From Streptomyces hygroscopicus (GTDB taxonomy: Bacteria > Actinomycetota > Actinomycetes > Streptomycetales > Streptomycetaceae), in the NCBI GenBank assembly GCA_002021875.1, contig CP018627.1, forward strand, positions 10,540,001 through 10,604,000: a DNA stretch of 64,000 nt, in the 5' to 3' direction. The notes under the pieces are model-generated. The model made no database searches. It worked only from the letters and a program-made list of their open reading frames with translations, and had not been told where the DNA came from. The translations under genes were made by a program, and so were the position numbers. Numbering within the stretch: the stretch's first letter is position 1; each line of letters starts with the position of its first letter. Shown in pieces: positions 27,852 through 35,750 of the stretch.

Positions 27852-28987
27852 GCACCCCGGACCTGCTCTACTCCGAGGCGGAGGACGATCTGCGCGCGGC
27901 CGTACGGTCGCTGCTCACCGACCGCTGCCCGCCCGCCACGGTGCTCTCCCAGGCCGAGAGCGGCCGGGCCCACGACGTCGCACTGTGGGGTGCGCTCGGT
28001 GCCGATATGGGCACTGCCGGACTGCTGGTCCCCGACAAGCTCGGCGGCCAGGGCGCCACCGCGCGCGAGGCGGCCGTCGTCATGGAGGAGCTGGGCCGCG
28101 CCGTCGCCCCCGTGCCCTACCTCACCAGCGCCGTCCTCGCCGCCAGTGCCCTGCTCGGCTGCGACACCGACCAGGAGCCGGTGGCCCGGCTGCTCGGCGC
28201 GCTCGCCGAGGGCCGCACGGTCGGCGCCCTCGCGCTGCCGCTGTCCACCGTGGCCGGTGTGCCCGGCACGCCCGCCGCGACCGTACGGGCCGACGGCGAC
28301 GGAACGCTCAGCGGCCAGGTCTCCGGGGTCGCGGGCGCGGCGGGCGCCGATGTGCTGCTCGTCCCCGCCACCGGCGCGGACGGATACGGGCTGTACGCCG
28401 TGGAGACCGCCGAGACCAGCGTCACCGTCGAGCCCCTCACCTCGCTCGACCTCACCCGCCCGCTCGCCGCGGTGACCCTCACCGGCGCCCCGGCCCGCAG
28501 GCTGGCCGGGCCCGACCGGGCCGCGACGGCCATCGGGCGGGCGCTGCTGACCGGGGCCGGGCTGCTCGCCTCCGAGCAGCTGGGCGTGGCCGAATGGTGT
28601 CTGACCGAGACCGTCCGCCACACCAGGGAGCGCCATCAGTTCGGGCGCCCCATCGGCTCGTTCCAGGCGCTCAAGCACCGTATGGCCGCGCTGTGGCTGG
28701 AGCTGGTCTCGGCGCGCGCCACCGCCCGCTACGCGGCCGACGCACTGGCCACGGACAGCCCGGACACACCGGTCGCGGTGGCCGTGGCCCAGGCGCACTG
28801 CGCCGAGGTGGCGGTGCGCGCGGCCGAGGAGTGCGTTCAGCTGCACGGCGGCATCGGCATGACCTGGGAGCACCCGGCGCATCTGTATCTCAAGCGGGCC
28901 AAGAGCGATGAGATCGCTCTTGGCACCCCCGGCCGTCACCGGCAGGCGCTCGCCGGGCTGGTGGATCTGGCGGCCCCCACCGGCTGA
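27848..28987 (+). CDS. Acyl-CoA dehydrogenase (second of pair)
   Basis: A 379-residue ACAD-family protein, more diverged than the first. The middle domain lacks a clear SEPGAGSD-like motif, while the C-terminal part is well kept (ERHQFGRPIGSFQALKHRMA, then HGGIGMTWEHPAHLYLKRA). The difference suggests that only one subunit type contributes some of the FAD or substrate contacts, as in heterotetrameric ACADs. The start is the ATG in the ATGA overlap with the previous gene. It is the last gene of the operon; a GMC oxidoreductase follows after 123 bp with its own probable promoter. Confidence 0.9.
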   Translation: MSTPDLLYSEAEDDLRAAVRSLLTDRCPPATVLSQAESGRAHDVALWGALGADMGTAGLLVPDKLGGQGATAREAAVVMEELGRAVAPVPYLTSAVLAASALLGCDTDQEPVARLLGALAEGRTVGALALPLSTVAGVPGTPAATVRADGDGTLSGQVSGVAGAAGADVLLVPATGADGYGLYAVETAETSVTVEPLTSLDLTRPLAAVTLTGAPARRLAGPDRAATAIGRALLTGAGLLASEQLGVAEWCLTETVRHTRERHQFGRPIGSFQALKHRMAALWLELVSARATARYAADALATDSPDTPVAVAVAQAHCAEVAVRAAEECVQLHGGIGMTWEHPAHLYLKRAKSDEIALGTPGRHRQALAGLVDLAAPTG

Positions 28988-29036
28988 CCGGCCGGATCCG
29001 GCGAACCCGCCCCCGCTCCGCGATCACGCCACTAGA

Positions 29037-29084
29037 GTGCCGCACAGCTGTTCGGCGCTCTGGTGGCGGACGGCCGTGCGGCAC
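29037..29084. promoter_or_regulatory. Spaced inverted repeat before GMC oxidoreductase
   Basis: Nine-base arms GTGCCGCAC (29037-29045) and GTGCGGCAC (29076-29084) lie 30 nt apart just upstream of the GMC oxidoreductase start. A TAGAGT hexamer at 29034 overlapping the left arm could be a -10 box. It might be a two-site operator or a leader hairpin. Confidence 0.4.
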
Positions 29085-29110
29085 GTCGGACGAGGCCGGA
29101 ACAGGGGCAC

Positions 29111-30631
29111 ATGATGAGCGACTTCGACTACATCGTGGTGGGGGCGGGCTCGGCGGGCGCGGCGGTGGCGGCCCGGTTGACGCAAGCCCCGGACACGCGG
29201 GTGCTGCTGCTGGAAGCCGGGAAGGACGACGCGGCCGAGCAGATCCACGACCCCACCGCGTGGTTCACGCTCATCGGCGGTGAGCACGACTGGGGCTACA
29301 CCACAGTCCCGCAGCCGGGCCTCGCCGGTCATCCGCAGGCCGCCGCGCGCGGCAAGGTGCTCGGCGGCTCCAGCAGCATCAATGTGATGACCTACGTCCG
29401 CGGCCACCTGGGCACCTTCGACGCGTGGGCCGCCGACGGCTGTACCGGCTGGGACGCCGCGTCGGTGCTGGAGATCTTCCGCGCCATCGAGCACACCGAG
29501 GGCCGTGACCCCCGCTTCCGCGGCACCGGCGGCCCGCTGCGGCTCAGCCGGGCCGACACGCCCAACCCGCTGACCGCCGCCTTCCTCGACGCCGCCAAGG
29601 AACTCGGCCACCCCTTCAACGACGACTTCAACGCGGCGGAGAGCGACGGCGCCGGACGCCATGAGTGGACCATCCACGAGGGGCGCCGCCAGAGCACGGC
29701 GGTCGCCTATCTCGATCCGGCGATGGACCGCCCCAACCTCACCGTCCGCACCGAGGCCCACGCACACCGGCTGCTCTTCGAGGGCACCCGCTGCGTCGGC
29801 GTCGAATACGCCGGCTCCGGCGGTGTGGCACGGCGGGTGCGCGCGGCGCGGGAAGTCATCGTGTGCGCCGGTTCGGTCGACTCGCCCAAGCTGCTGATGC
29901 TCTCCGGGATCGGCCCGGCCGGCCATCTGCGCGAGGTGGGCGTCCCGGTGCTGGTGGACGCCCCGGAGGTGGGGGCCAATCTGCAGGACCACCCCCTGGT
30001 CGGGCTGGTCCACGAGGCGGACACCCCGCTGCCGCCGCCCCCTTTGACCACCGCCGAGGCGGCCCTCTTCACCCGGACCGACCCCGGGCTGCCTCGCCCC
30101 GACCTCGAGGTGTTCCTCTTTCACATCCCCTTCCACCCGAGGCTGCTGCCGTTCCCGCGGAACACCTTCACCCTGACGGCCGCCGCGATGCAGCCCCACA
30201 GCCGGGGCACGGTCCGGCTCTCCGGCGCGGACCCCGAGGACCGGCCGCTGATCGACCCCGGCTATCTCAGCGACGGAAGGGACCTCGCCACCCTGGTCCA
30301 GGGAGTCGAACTGGCCCGGTCGCTCGCCGCCACCGACGCGTTCGGGGCGTGGCAGCCGCGCGAACTGCTGCCCGGCCCCGGTGTGAGCGGCCGGGACGGG
30401 CTGGCCGACTTCGTCCGAGAGAACGCCGGCACCTACTTCCACCACGTCGGCACCTGCCGGATGGGCGGGGACGAGGAATCCGTGGTGGACCCCCGGCTGC
30501 GCGTCCGGGGTGTCGAGGGGCTGCGGATCGCCGACGGATCGATCATGCCGTCGATCGTCTCGGCCAACACCAACGCGGCCTGCGTCATGATCGGCGAGAT
30601 GGCCGCCGAGCTGATCCGCCACGACGCCTGA
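29111..30631 (+). CDS. GMC-family FAD oxidoreductase (choline-dehydrogenase-like)
   Basis: A 506-residue glucose-methanol-choline oxidoreductase. It has the N-terminal FAD loop GAGSAG (residues 11-16), the GMC signature region GKVLGGSSSINVMTYVRG, a second signature GSVDSPKLLMLSGIGP, and a C-terminal catalytic histidine in TYFHHVGTCRMG near residue 444, followed by ADGSIMPSIVSANTNAACVMI. These enzymes oxidise alcohols such as choline, polyethylene glycol or alkanols. No betaine aldehyde dehydrogenase gene is adjacent. The start at 29111 (or 29114) is chosen because CAGGGG lies 6-8 bp upstream; there is no plausible site for the longer frame. Confidence 0.9.
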   Translation: MMSDFDYIVVGAGSAGAAVAARLTQAPDTRVLLLEAGKDDAAEQIHDPTAWFTLIGGEHDWGYTTVPQPGLAGHPQAAARGKVLGGSSSINVMTYVRGHLGTFDAWAADGCTGWDAASVLEIFRAIEHTEGRDPRFRGTGGPLRLSRADTPNPLTAAFLDAAKELGHPFNDDFNAAESDGAGRHEWTIHEGRRQSTAVAYLDPAMDRPNLTVRTEAHAHRLLFEGTRCVGVEYAGSGGVARRVRAAREVIVCAGSVDSPKLLMLSGIGPAGHLREVGVPVLVDAPEVGANLQDHPLVGLVHEADTPLPPPPLTTAEAALFTRTDPGLPRPDLEVFLFHIPFHPRLLPFPRNTFTLTAAAMQPHSRGTVRLSGADPEDRPLIDPGYLSDGRDLATLVQGVELARSLAATDAFGAWQPRELLPGPGVSGRDGLADFVRENAGTYFHHVGTCRMGGDEESVVDPRLRVRGVEGLRIADGSIMPSIVSANTNAACVMIGEMAAELIRHDA

Positions 30632-30792
30632 GACGGCTCGCCACGCCCGCTCACCACCGAGGGGCGATAGCAGGGGAGTAACCGCACAGCAGATCGGCAC
30701 CCGTATGGAGCACCAGCCGACGGCGGTGCAGGGGCGATTCTGGGCCACACTGACGGCCGGATTCCGATGCTCCGTGGCCGAGGAGGCTCCCC

Positions 30793-30987
30793 ATGGCCAT
30801 TTCCATCTCCGTGGTCCTGCTGCTTCTGATCCTGGCGGTGGTCTTCCTCCGCAGCGGCGGATTGCGCATCTCGCATGCGCTGGTCTGTGTGACGCTGGGC
30901 TTCTACCTGGCGAGCAGCAGCGTGGCGCCCACCATTTCCGAGGGGCTCGCCGCCACCGCGGACGTGGTCAGCAGCGTCCGCCCCTGA
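30793..30987 (+). CDS. Small membrane protein beside the encapsulin pair
   Basis: A 64-residue protein with two hydrophobic segments: about residues 3-20 (ISISVVLLLLILAVVFL) and about 28-44 (HALVCVTLGFYLASSSV). It has an excellent ribosome binding site (GAGGAGG). I do not recognise a named family. It is convergent with the tandem encapsulin genes (37 bp to the nearer stop) and follows the GMC gene. The position suggests, but does not show, a link to the shell proteins. Confidence 0.7.
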   Translation: MAISISVVLLLLILAVVFLRSGGLRISHALVCVTLGFYLASSSVAPTISEGLAATADVVSSVRP

Positions 30988-31023
30988 CCCACGCCCGCGG
31001 CGACCGGCCAATCCCAGCCGGGC

Positions 31024-32412
31024 TCAGCGGCCGATCTCGACGTCCTCCAGCACACCGACCGCATCGGGCACCAGAATCGCCGCCGAGTAGTAGGCGGAGA
31101 CCAGATAGGACGTCACGGCCTGCTCGCTGATGCCCATGAACCGGACGTTCAGACTGGGCTCGTACTCGTCCGGGATACCGGTCTGATGCAGACCGATGAC
31201 CCCCTGGCTCTCCTCCCCGGTGCGCATCGCCAGGATGGAGCTGGTGCCGGACTCGCTGATCGGGATCTTGTTGCAGGGCAGCAGCGGAACCCCGCGCCAC
31301 GCCCGCACCGCGACCCCGGCCACCTCGATGCCCTGCGGATACAGACCACGGTCGCTGCACTCACGCCCGAAGGCGGCGATGGTGCGCGGATGCGCCAGCA
31401 GATACTGGGTCTTGCGGCGCCGTGCCAGCAGCTCATCGAGGTCGTCGGGGGTGGGTGGTCCGCTGCGGGTGTGGATGCGCTGGGAGAGGTCGGCGTTGTG
31501 CAGCAGGCCGAATTCGCGGTTGTTGACGAGCTCGTGTTCCTGGCGTTCGCGCAGGGCTTCGATGGTGAGGCGGAGTTGCTGCTCGACCTGGTTCATGGGC
31601 TCGTTGTAGAGGTCGGCGACGCGGGTGTGGACGCGGAGCACGGTCTGGGCCACGCTCAGCTCGTACTCGCGCGGCGCCAGCTCGTAGTCCACGAACGTGC
31701 CCGGCAGGACCGGCTCACCCGCGTGGCCGGACGCGACGGCGATATCGGCCTCACCGCGCCGGTTCTGAGCGGGCGTGGACCGCTCCGAAAGCCCCTGGAG
31801 ATGGTCGCGCAGCGCATCGGAGCGGTCGGCGGCCTCCTGGACGACGCGGCGGGGGAGAGTGAGCACCGTGGTCCGGGTGACGGCCCGGACGCTGAACTCC
31901 CAGGTGTGCTCCGGACCGGTCAGCACCGCGTCGCCGAAGTACTCCCCGTCGGCCAGCACCGCCAGCGTGGTGCCCTCGTCATAGGCGCCGGGGGCGACCT
32001 GGCGGACCTTGCCGTGGGCGATCAGGAACACCTGGTCGGCCGGGCGGCCCGCCTCCACCAGCACATCCCCGGGCGCGTACTCACGCTGGACGCACCCGTC
32101 GGCCAGCGATTCCAGTACGGCGGTGTCCCCGAAGCCGCGCAGCGTCGGCAGCTCGCCCAGCTCCGGTGGGATGACCCGCACCTGCGATCCGGTGCTGATG
32201 AACTCCACCCGACCGTCTCCGACCGTGTACGTCAGTCGGCGGTTCACCCGGTACGTACCGGCCGACACCTGCACCCAGGGGAGGACGCGCAGCAGCCACC
32301 GGGAGGAGATGGCCTGCATCTGCGGAACGGACTTGGTGGTGGTCGCCAGATTCCGTGCGGCGGCCGTGCCCAGACTCAGCGGCTGCTCACCGGACTCCAC
32401 GGAAGTGGTCAT
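31024..32412 (-). CDS. Family 2B encapsulin shell protein, EshA-like (copy B)
   Basis: A 462-residue HK97-fold shell protein with an inserted cyclic-nucleotide-binding domain. The N-terminal arm reads [20 protein letters not shown]. The cNMP-like domain spans about 95-210 ([29 protein letters not shown]). The shell fold resumes with [39 protein letters not shown] and ends [16 protein letters not shown]. EshA of S. griseus, which affects sporogenic growth, belongs to this family; relatives form icosahedral shells around enzymes. The cNMP pocket lacks the usual Arg-Ser/Thr-Ala. It is the second gene of a tandem pair, 71 bp after copy A, and shares a nearly identical internal tract with it. No terpene synthase is nearby. 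Confidence 0.92.
   Translation of the reverse strand: MTTSVESGEQPLSLGTAAARNLATTTKSVPQMQAISSRWLLRVLPWVQVSAGTYRVNRRLTYTVGDGRVEFISTGSQVRVIPPELGELPTLRGFGDTAVLESLADGCVQREYAPGDVLVEAGRPADQVFLIAHGKVRQVAPGAYDEGTTLAVLADGEYFGDAVLTGPEHTWEFSVRAVTRTTVLTLPRRVVQEAADRSDALRDHLQGLSERSTPAQNRRGEADIAVASGHAGEPVLPGTFVDYELAPREYELSVAQTVLRVHTRVADLYNEPMNQVEQQLRLTIEALRERQEHELVNNREFGLLHNADLSQRIHTRSGPPTPDDLDELLARRRKTQYLLAHPRTIAAFGRECSDRGLYPQGIEVAGVAVRAWRGVPLLPCNKIPISESGTSSILAMRTGEESQGVIGLHQTGIPDEYEPSLNVRFMGISEQAVTSYLVSAYYSAAILVPDAVGVLEDVEIGR
31438..31717. repeat. Near-identical tract shared with encapsulin copy A (gene conversion)
   Basis: This 280-bp block matches 32901-33180 with about six mismatches by my alignment (offset 1463 bp). 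Sequence on both sides diverges sharply. It encodes the shell region from the GEPVLPGTF area to the TPDDLD area. It also uses more T- and A-ending codons than its surroundings. Confidence 0.85.
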
Positions 32413-32483
32413 AAGTGCTCATCACCCATTTCGGTAGATCTTCGGGAAGGTATGCGAAGGCCACGGGCCCGGTCGGGCGGGCG

Positions 32484-33896
32484 TCAGAGTCCGATTTCCA
32501 CGTTCTCCAGAATTCCGAGCGCGTCCGGGACGAGCACGGCCGCGGAATAGTAGGCGCTGACGAGATACGAGATGATGGCCTGCTCGCTGATTCCCATGAA
32601 CCGCACCGAGAGGCTCGGCTGGTATTCGTCGGGAATTCCGGTGCGGTGCAGTCCGATGACCCCCTGGTTCTCCTCCCCGGTGCGCAGGACGAGAATCGAG
32701 GTCACTCCGCTCCGGGACACCGGAATCTTGTTGCACGGGAAGATGGGCACGCCCCGCCAGGCCGGCATCGCATGGCCGTTCACCTCCGTGGGCTGCGGGG
32801 AGATGCCACGGCTGTTGAACTCGCGGCCGATGGCCGCGATGGCGCGCGGATGCGCCAGGATCAGCCCCGGGTCCTTCCAGACGGTGGCCAGCAGCGCGTC
32901 GAGGTCGTCGGGGGTGGGTGGTCCGCTGCGGGTGTGGATGCGCTGGGAGAGGTCGGCGTTGTGCAGCAGGCCGATCTCGGGGTTGTTGACGAGCTCGTGT
33001 TCCTGGCGTTCGCGCAGGGCTTCGATGGTGAGGCGGAGTTGCTGCTCGACCTGGTTCATGGGCTCGTTGTAGAGGTCGGCGACGCGGGTGTGGACGCGGA
33101 GCACGGTCTGGGCCACGCTCAGCTCGTACTCGCGCGGCGCCAGCTCGTACTCCGCGAACGTGCCCGGCAGGATCGGCTCGCCCGAATGTCCCGAGGCCAG
33201 TGCGATGGCGGCCTCCCCGTGCTCGTTCTGCTCGGCCTCCGGCGCCGAGCGCACCCCCTCCACATGCGCCCGCAGTCGCGGTGAACGGTCCAGCTGCTCC
33301 TCGAACTCCTGCCGGGGCAGGGCCAGCACCGTGCAGGACGTCACGGCCTTCACGGTGATGCCCCAGGTGCCCGCCTCGGCGGCGGTCAGCTCCGGCTCCC
33401 CGATGTGGTCGCCGCCGGCGGCCGAGCCGACCACCGCGGGCTCGTCGAACGCGCCCTCGGTCAATTTGTCGACCTTGCCATGGGCGATGAGGAGAAGCTC
33501 ATCGGCCGGGCGCCCGGCCTCGACCAGCACTTCGCCCGGCGCGAATTCCCGCTGGGCGAAGCGGTCCGCCAGGGCCCCGAGCACCGAGGTGTCCTCGAAA
33601 CCGCGCAGCAGCGGCAGCTCGCGCAGCTCGACCGGGATGACCCGCACCTCGGACCCGGTGGTGGTGAACTCCACCCGGCCGTCGCCGAGCGTATGGGACG
33701 CCCGGCGGTTCACACGATAGGAACCGCCCGGAACCTGCACCCACGGCAGCATGCGCAGCAGCCACCGGGAGCTGAGGCCCTGCATTTGCGGAACGGATTT
33801 GGTCGTCGTCGCCAGATTCCGCGCGGCCGCCGTGCCGAGACTCAACTGCGGCTGCGAATTTTCGGTACCGGAACCCGGTTCAACGGACGTCGTCAT
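32484..33896 (-). CDS. Family 2B encapsulin shell protein, EshA-like (copy A)
   Basis: A 470-residue paralogue of the downstream shell protein with the same order of parts: N-terminal arm ([20 protein letters not shown]), cNMP-like domain at about 100-215 ([31 protein letters not shown]), then the HK97 core to [16 protein letters not shown]. Outside the shared tract the two proteins differ most in the cNMP domain and in the loop after TPDDLD ([10 protein letters not shown] here, [10 protein letters not shown] in copy B). This would suit two shell subunits with different outer domains in one particle. It is the first gene of the pair; a 14-bp palindrome lies 91 bp upstream of its start and may control both. 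Confidence 0.92.
   Translation of the reverse strand: MTTSVEPGSGTENSQPQLSLGTAAARNLATTTKSVPQMQGLSSRWLLRMLPWVQVPGGSYRVNRRASHTLGDGRVEFTTTGSEVRVIPVELRELPLLRGFEDTSVLGALADRFAQREFAPGEVLVEAGRPADELLLIAHGKVDKLTEGAFDEPAVVGSAAGGDHIGEPELTAAEAGTWGITVKAVTSCTVLALPRQEFEEQLDRSPRLRAHVEGVRSAPEAEQNEHGEAAIALASGHSGEPILPGTFAEYELAPREYELSVAQTVLRVHTRVADLYNEPMNQVEQQLRLTIEALRERQEHELVNNPEIGLLHNADLSQRIHTRSGPPTPDDLDALLATVWKDPGLILAHPRAIAAIGREFNSRGISPQPTEVNGHAMPAWRGVPIFPCNKIPVSRSGVTSILVLRTGEENQGVIGLHRTGIPDEYQPSLSVRFMGISEQAIISYLVSAYYSAAVLVPDALGILENVEIGL
32901..33180. repeat. Near-identical tract shared with encapsulin copy B (gene conversion)
   Basis: Partner of the block at 31438-31717. The boundaries are sharp: upstream and downstream homology falls to ordinary paralogue level within a few bases. 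Confidence 0.85.
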
Positions 33897-34301
33897 CGTG
33901 AATGCTCACCCATCCCTGTACGGACCTTGAGGACAAATTCCGCTCGAGCAACTGCCAAGCTATCAGCGGACTTTGGGTGGTGCATTCACTCAAAAGAGTG
34001 CCTGGGTGATGGTTATGTCGGCGGTCGCGGACGGGTAAACACTCCGAATGCGCGCCGCGGGCCGACGGCCTTCGCGACCGACCCCGCCCGTTCACCCGGC
34101 GCCCGCGCACCTGTCGCGCCTCCCCGTGGGCGGGCACCGCGGGCCATCCCCTCGGCACCCCGGGAACGGTGAGGAAATGGCCGGGGACCACCCGTGGAAC
34201 TCTTCGCGCAGCACTGCCCTTTGGGCGCACGGCCGCCCGATACTCACTGGCGTCCATCCTGCGTATCCGGCACCGCGCCGGGACGAGAGCCGGGAGGCCC
34301 C
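33897..34301. other. 405-bp divergent intergenic region (encapsulin A / phosphodiesterase)
   Basis: Apart from the palindrome at 33987-34000 I see no gene here. It includes a relatively AT-rich stretch (about 33935-34020), unusual for this genome, that probably holds the encapsulin promoter. The frame of the phosphodiesterase is open upstream from 34194, but its real start has a ribosome binding site at 34302. Confidence 0.6.
33987..34000. promoter_or_regulatory. Palindromic operator candidate upstream of the encapsulin pair
   Basis: CACTCAAAAGAGTG has perfect 5-bp arms around AAAA. It lies 91 bp before the start codon of encapsulin copy A in an AT-rich patch, where a promoter for the two shell genes is expected. 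No regulator gene is adjacent, so the binding protein is unknown. Confidence 0.45.
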
Positions 34302-35195
34302 ATGGTCCGCCGTACACGCCGTGCCTTTGTCGTCACCCTCGGAGCCGCCCTGGCGGGCGGCGCGGCCGCGCCCGCGTTCGCGAGCACGGCCAGCTCGCTC
34401 GGCACCACGTCCGTCTCGAAGGACGGCCCGAAGGGCAAGCGGCCGCTGGCCAGAGCCCACGCCCACAACGACTACGAGCACCCGCGTCCGCTCCTCGACG
34501 CGCTCTCCCACGGCTTCGGCAGCGTCGAGGCCGACATCTGGCTGGTCGACGGCCAGTTGCTGGTCGCGCACGACGCCACCGACCTCGACCCCACCCGCAC
34601 CCTGGAGTCGCTCTACCTCGACCCGCTGGCCCGGCGGGTGAAGGCCAACGGCGGCCGGGTCTACCGCGGCTACGACCTGTCGTTGCAGCTGCTGATCGAC
34701 CTCAAGACCGCCGGGGAGGCCACCTACCTGGAGCTGGCCAAGCGGCTGCGCCACTACGGCCCCCTGTTCAGCGCCGCCTACGGCGGGGTGGACGGCCGGG
34801 TGCGCCGCGGCGCGGTGACGGCCGTCATCTCCGGCGACCGCGGCGCGCGGGCCCCCATGGAGGCCGAGAAGGTGCGCCACGCCTTCTACGACGGCCGTCT
34901 GGAGGATCTCGGCTCGGGTGTGCCCGCCTCCTTCATCCCGCTCATCAGTGCCGACTGGACCAAGACCTTCACCTGGACGGGGACCGGTCCGATGCCGCGG
35001 GCGGAGCGCGAGACGCTGCACCGCCTCGTCGCCTCCGCACACGCCGCCCGGCAGACCGTGCGCTTCTGGGCCACCCCGGACGTGGCCGGGCCGGAGCGCG
35101 ACGCCCTGTGGCGTGAGCTCCTGGCCGCCGATGTGGACTACCTCAACACCGACGACCTGGCCGGGCTGGAGGCGTTCCTGCGCGCCGCCCGCTGA
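34302..35195 (+). CDS. Tat-exported PI-PLC / glycerophosphodiesterase-like protein
   Basis: A 297-residue protein with a twin-arginine signal (TRRAFVV at about 5-11, then a hydrophobic stretch ending AAPAFA near residue 27). The TIM-barrel phosphodiesterase region starts AHAHNDYEHPRPLLDALSHG, with SVEADIWLV and LLVAHD providing the His, Glu and Asp expected for metal-dependent phospholipase C/GDPD enzymes. It is likely secreted folded and acts on phosphodiesters outside the cell. The start at 34302 is backed by GGGAGG; the longer open frame has no such site. A GNAT gene follows closely on the same strand. Confidence 0.82.
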   Translation: MVRRTRRAFVVTLGAALAGGAAAPAFASTASSLGTTSVSKDGPKGKRPLARAHAHNDYEHPRPLLDALSHGFGSVEADIWLVDGQLLVAHDATDLDPTRTLESLYLDPLARRVKANGGRVYRGYDLSLQLLIDLKTAGEATYLELAKRLRHYGPLFSAAYGGVDGRVRRGAVTAVISGDRGARAPMEAEKVRHAFYDGRLEDLGSGVPASFIPLISADWTKTFTWTGTGPMPRAERETLHRLVASAHAARQTVRFWATPDVAGPERDALWRELLAADVDYLNTDDLAGLEAFLRAAR

Positions 35196-35261
35196 CCCCT
35201 CGCGGGCGGCGGCCGGGAAAATCTCTCGCGCGCCGTCGCCCGCACCGCCATGCTGCCCCGC

Positions 35262-35750
35262 ATGCTCATCAGGACTGCCACCGCCGAGGACTGGCCCGCC
35301 ATCTGGGCCTTCCTGCGCCGCATTCTCGCCGCGGGCGAGACCTACACCTACCCTCGCGACCTGGACGAGGACCGGGCCCGCGACATCTGGATGCCGGAGC
35401 CCCCGAGCCGTACCGTCGTCGCCACCGACCCCGACGGTACGGTCCTGGGCTCGGCCAAGATGAACCCCAACCAGATGGGACCCGGCGCGCATATCGCGGG
35501 GGCCAGCTTCATGGTCGCGCCCGAGCAGGGCGGGCGCGGTGTGGGCCGGGCCCTGGGGGAGCATGTCCTGGAGTGGGCGCGCGCCGAGGGCTACAAGGCG
35601 ATGCAGTTCAACGCCGTGGTGGAGAGCAACACCCGGGCGGTGGCGCTGTGGCGCTCACTGGGCTTCGAGGTCATCGGCACCGTCCCCAAGGCGTTCGACC
35701 ACCCCACGAAGGGCTATGTGGGGCTGCACATCATGCATCGCTTCCTCTGA
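35262..35750 (+). CDS. GNAT family N-acetyltransferase
   Basis: A 162-residue acetyltransferase (166 if the ATG at 35250 is used; neither has a clear ribosome binding site, and MLIRTATAEDW is the usual start). The acetyl-CoA loop is VAPEQGGRGVGRALGEHV, followed by NAVVESNTRAVALWRSLGFE, both standard for the fold. The acceptor is unknown. It lies 66 bp after the phosphodiesterase gene, and its 3' end overlaps the convergent ROK regulator gene by 20 bp. Confidence 0.88.
   Translation: MLIRTATAEDWPAIWAFLRRILAAGETYTYPRDLDEDRARDIWMPEPPSRTVVATDPDGTVLGSAKMNPNQMGPGAHIAGASFMVAPEQGGRGVGRALGEHVLEWARAEGYKAMQFNAVVESNTRAVALWRSLGFEVIGTVPKAFDHPTKGYVGLHIMHRFL

Noticed and set aside
30632..34301. Terpene cyclase / 2-methylisoborneol synthase cargo for the encapsulins
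   Set aside because: Checked both flanks; the neighbours are a GMC oxidoreductase and a phosphodiesterase, with no terpene synthase motifs (DDxxD/NSE).
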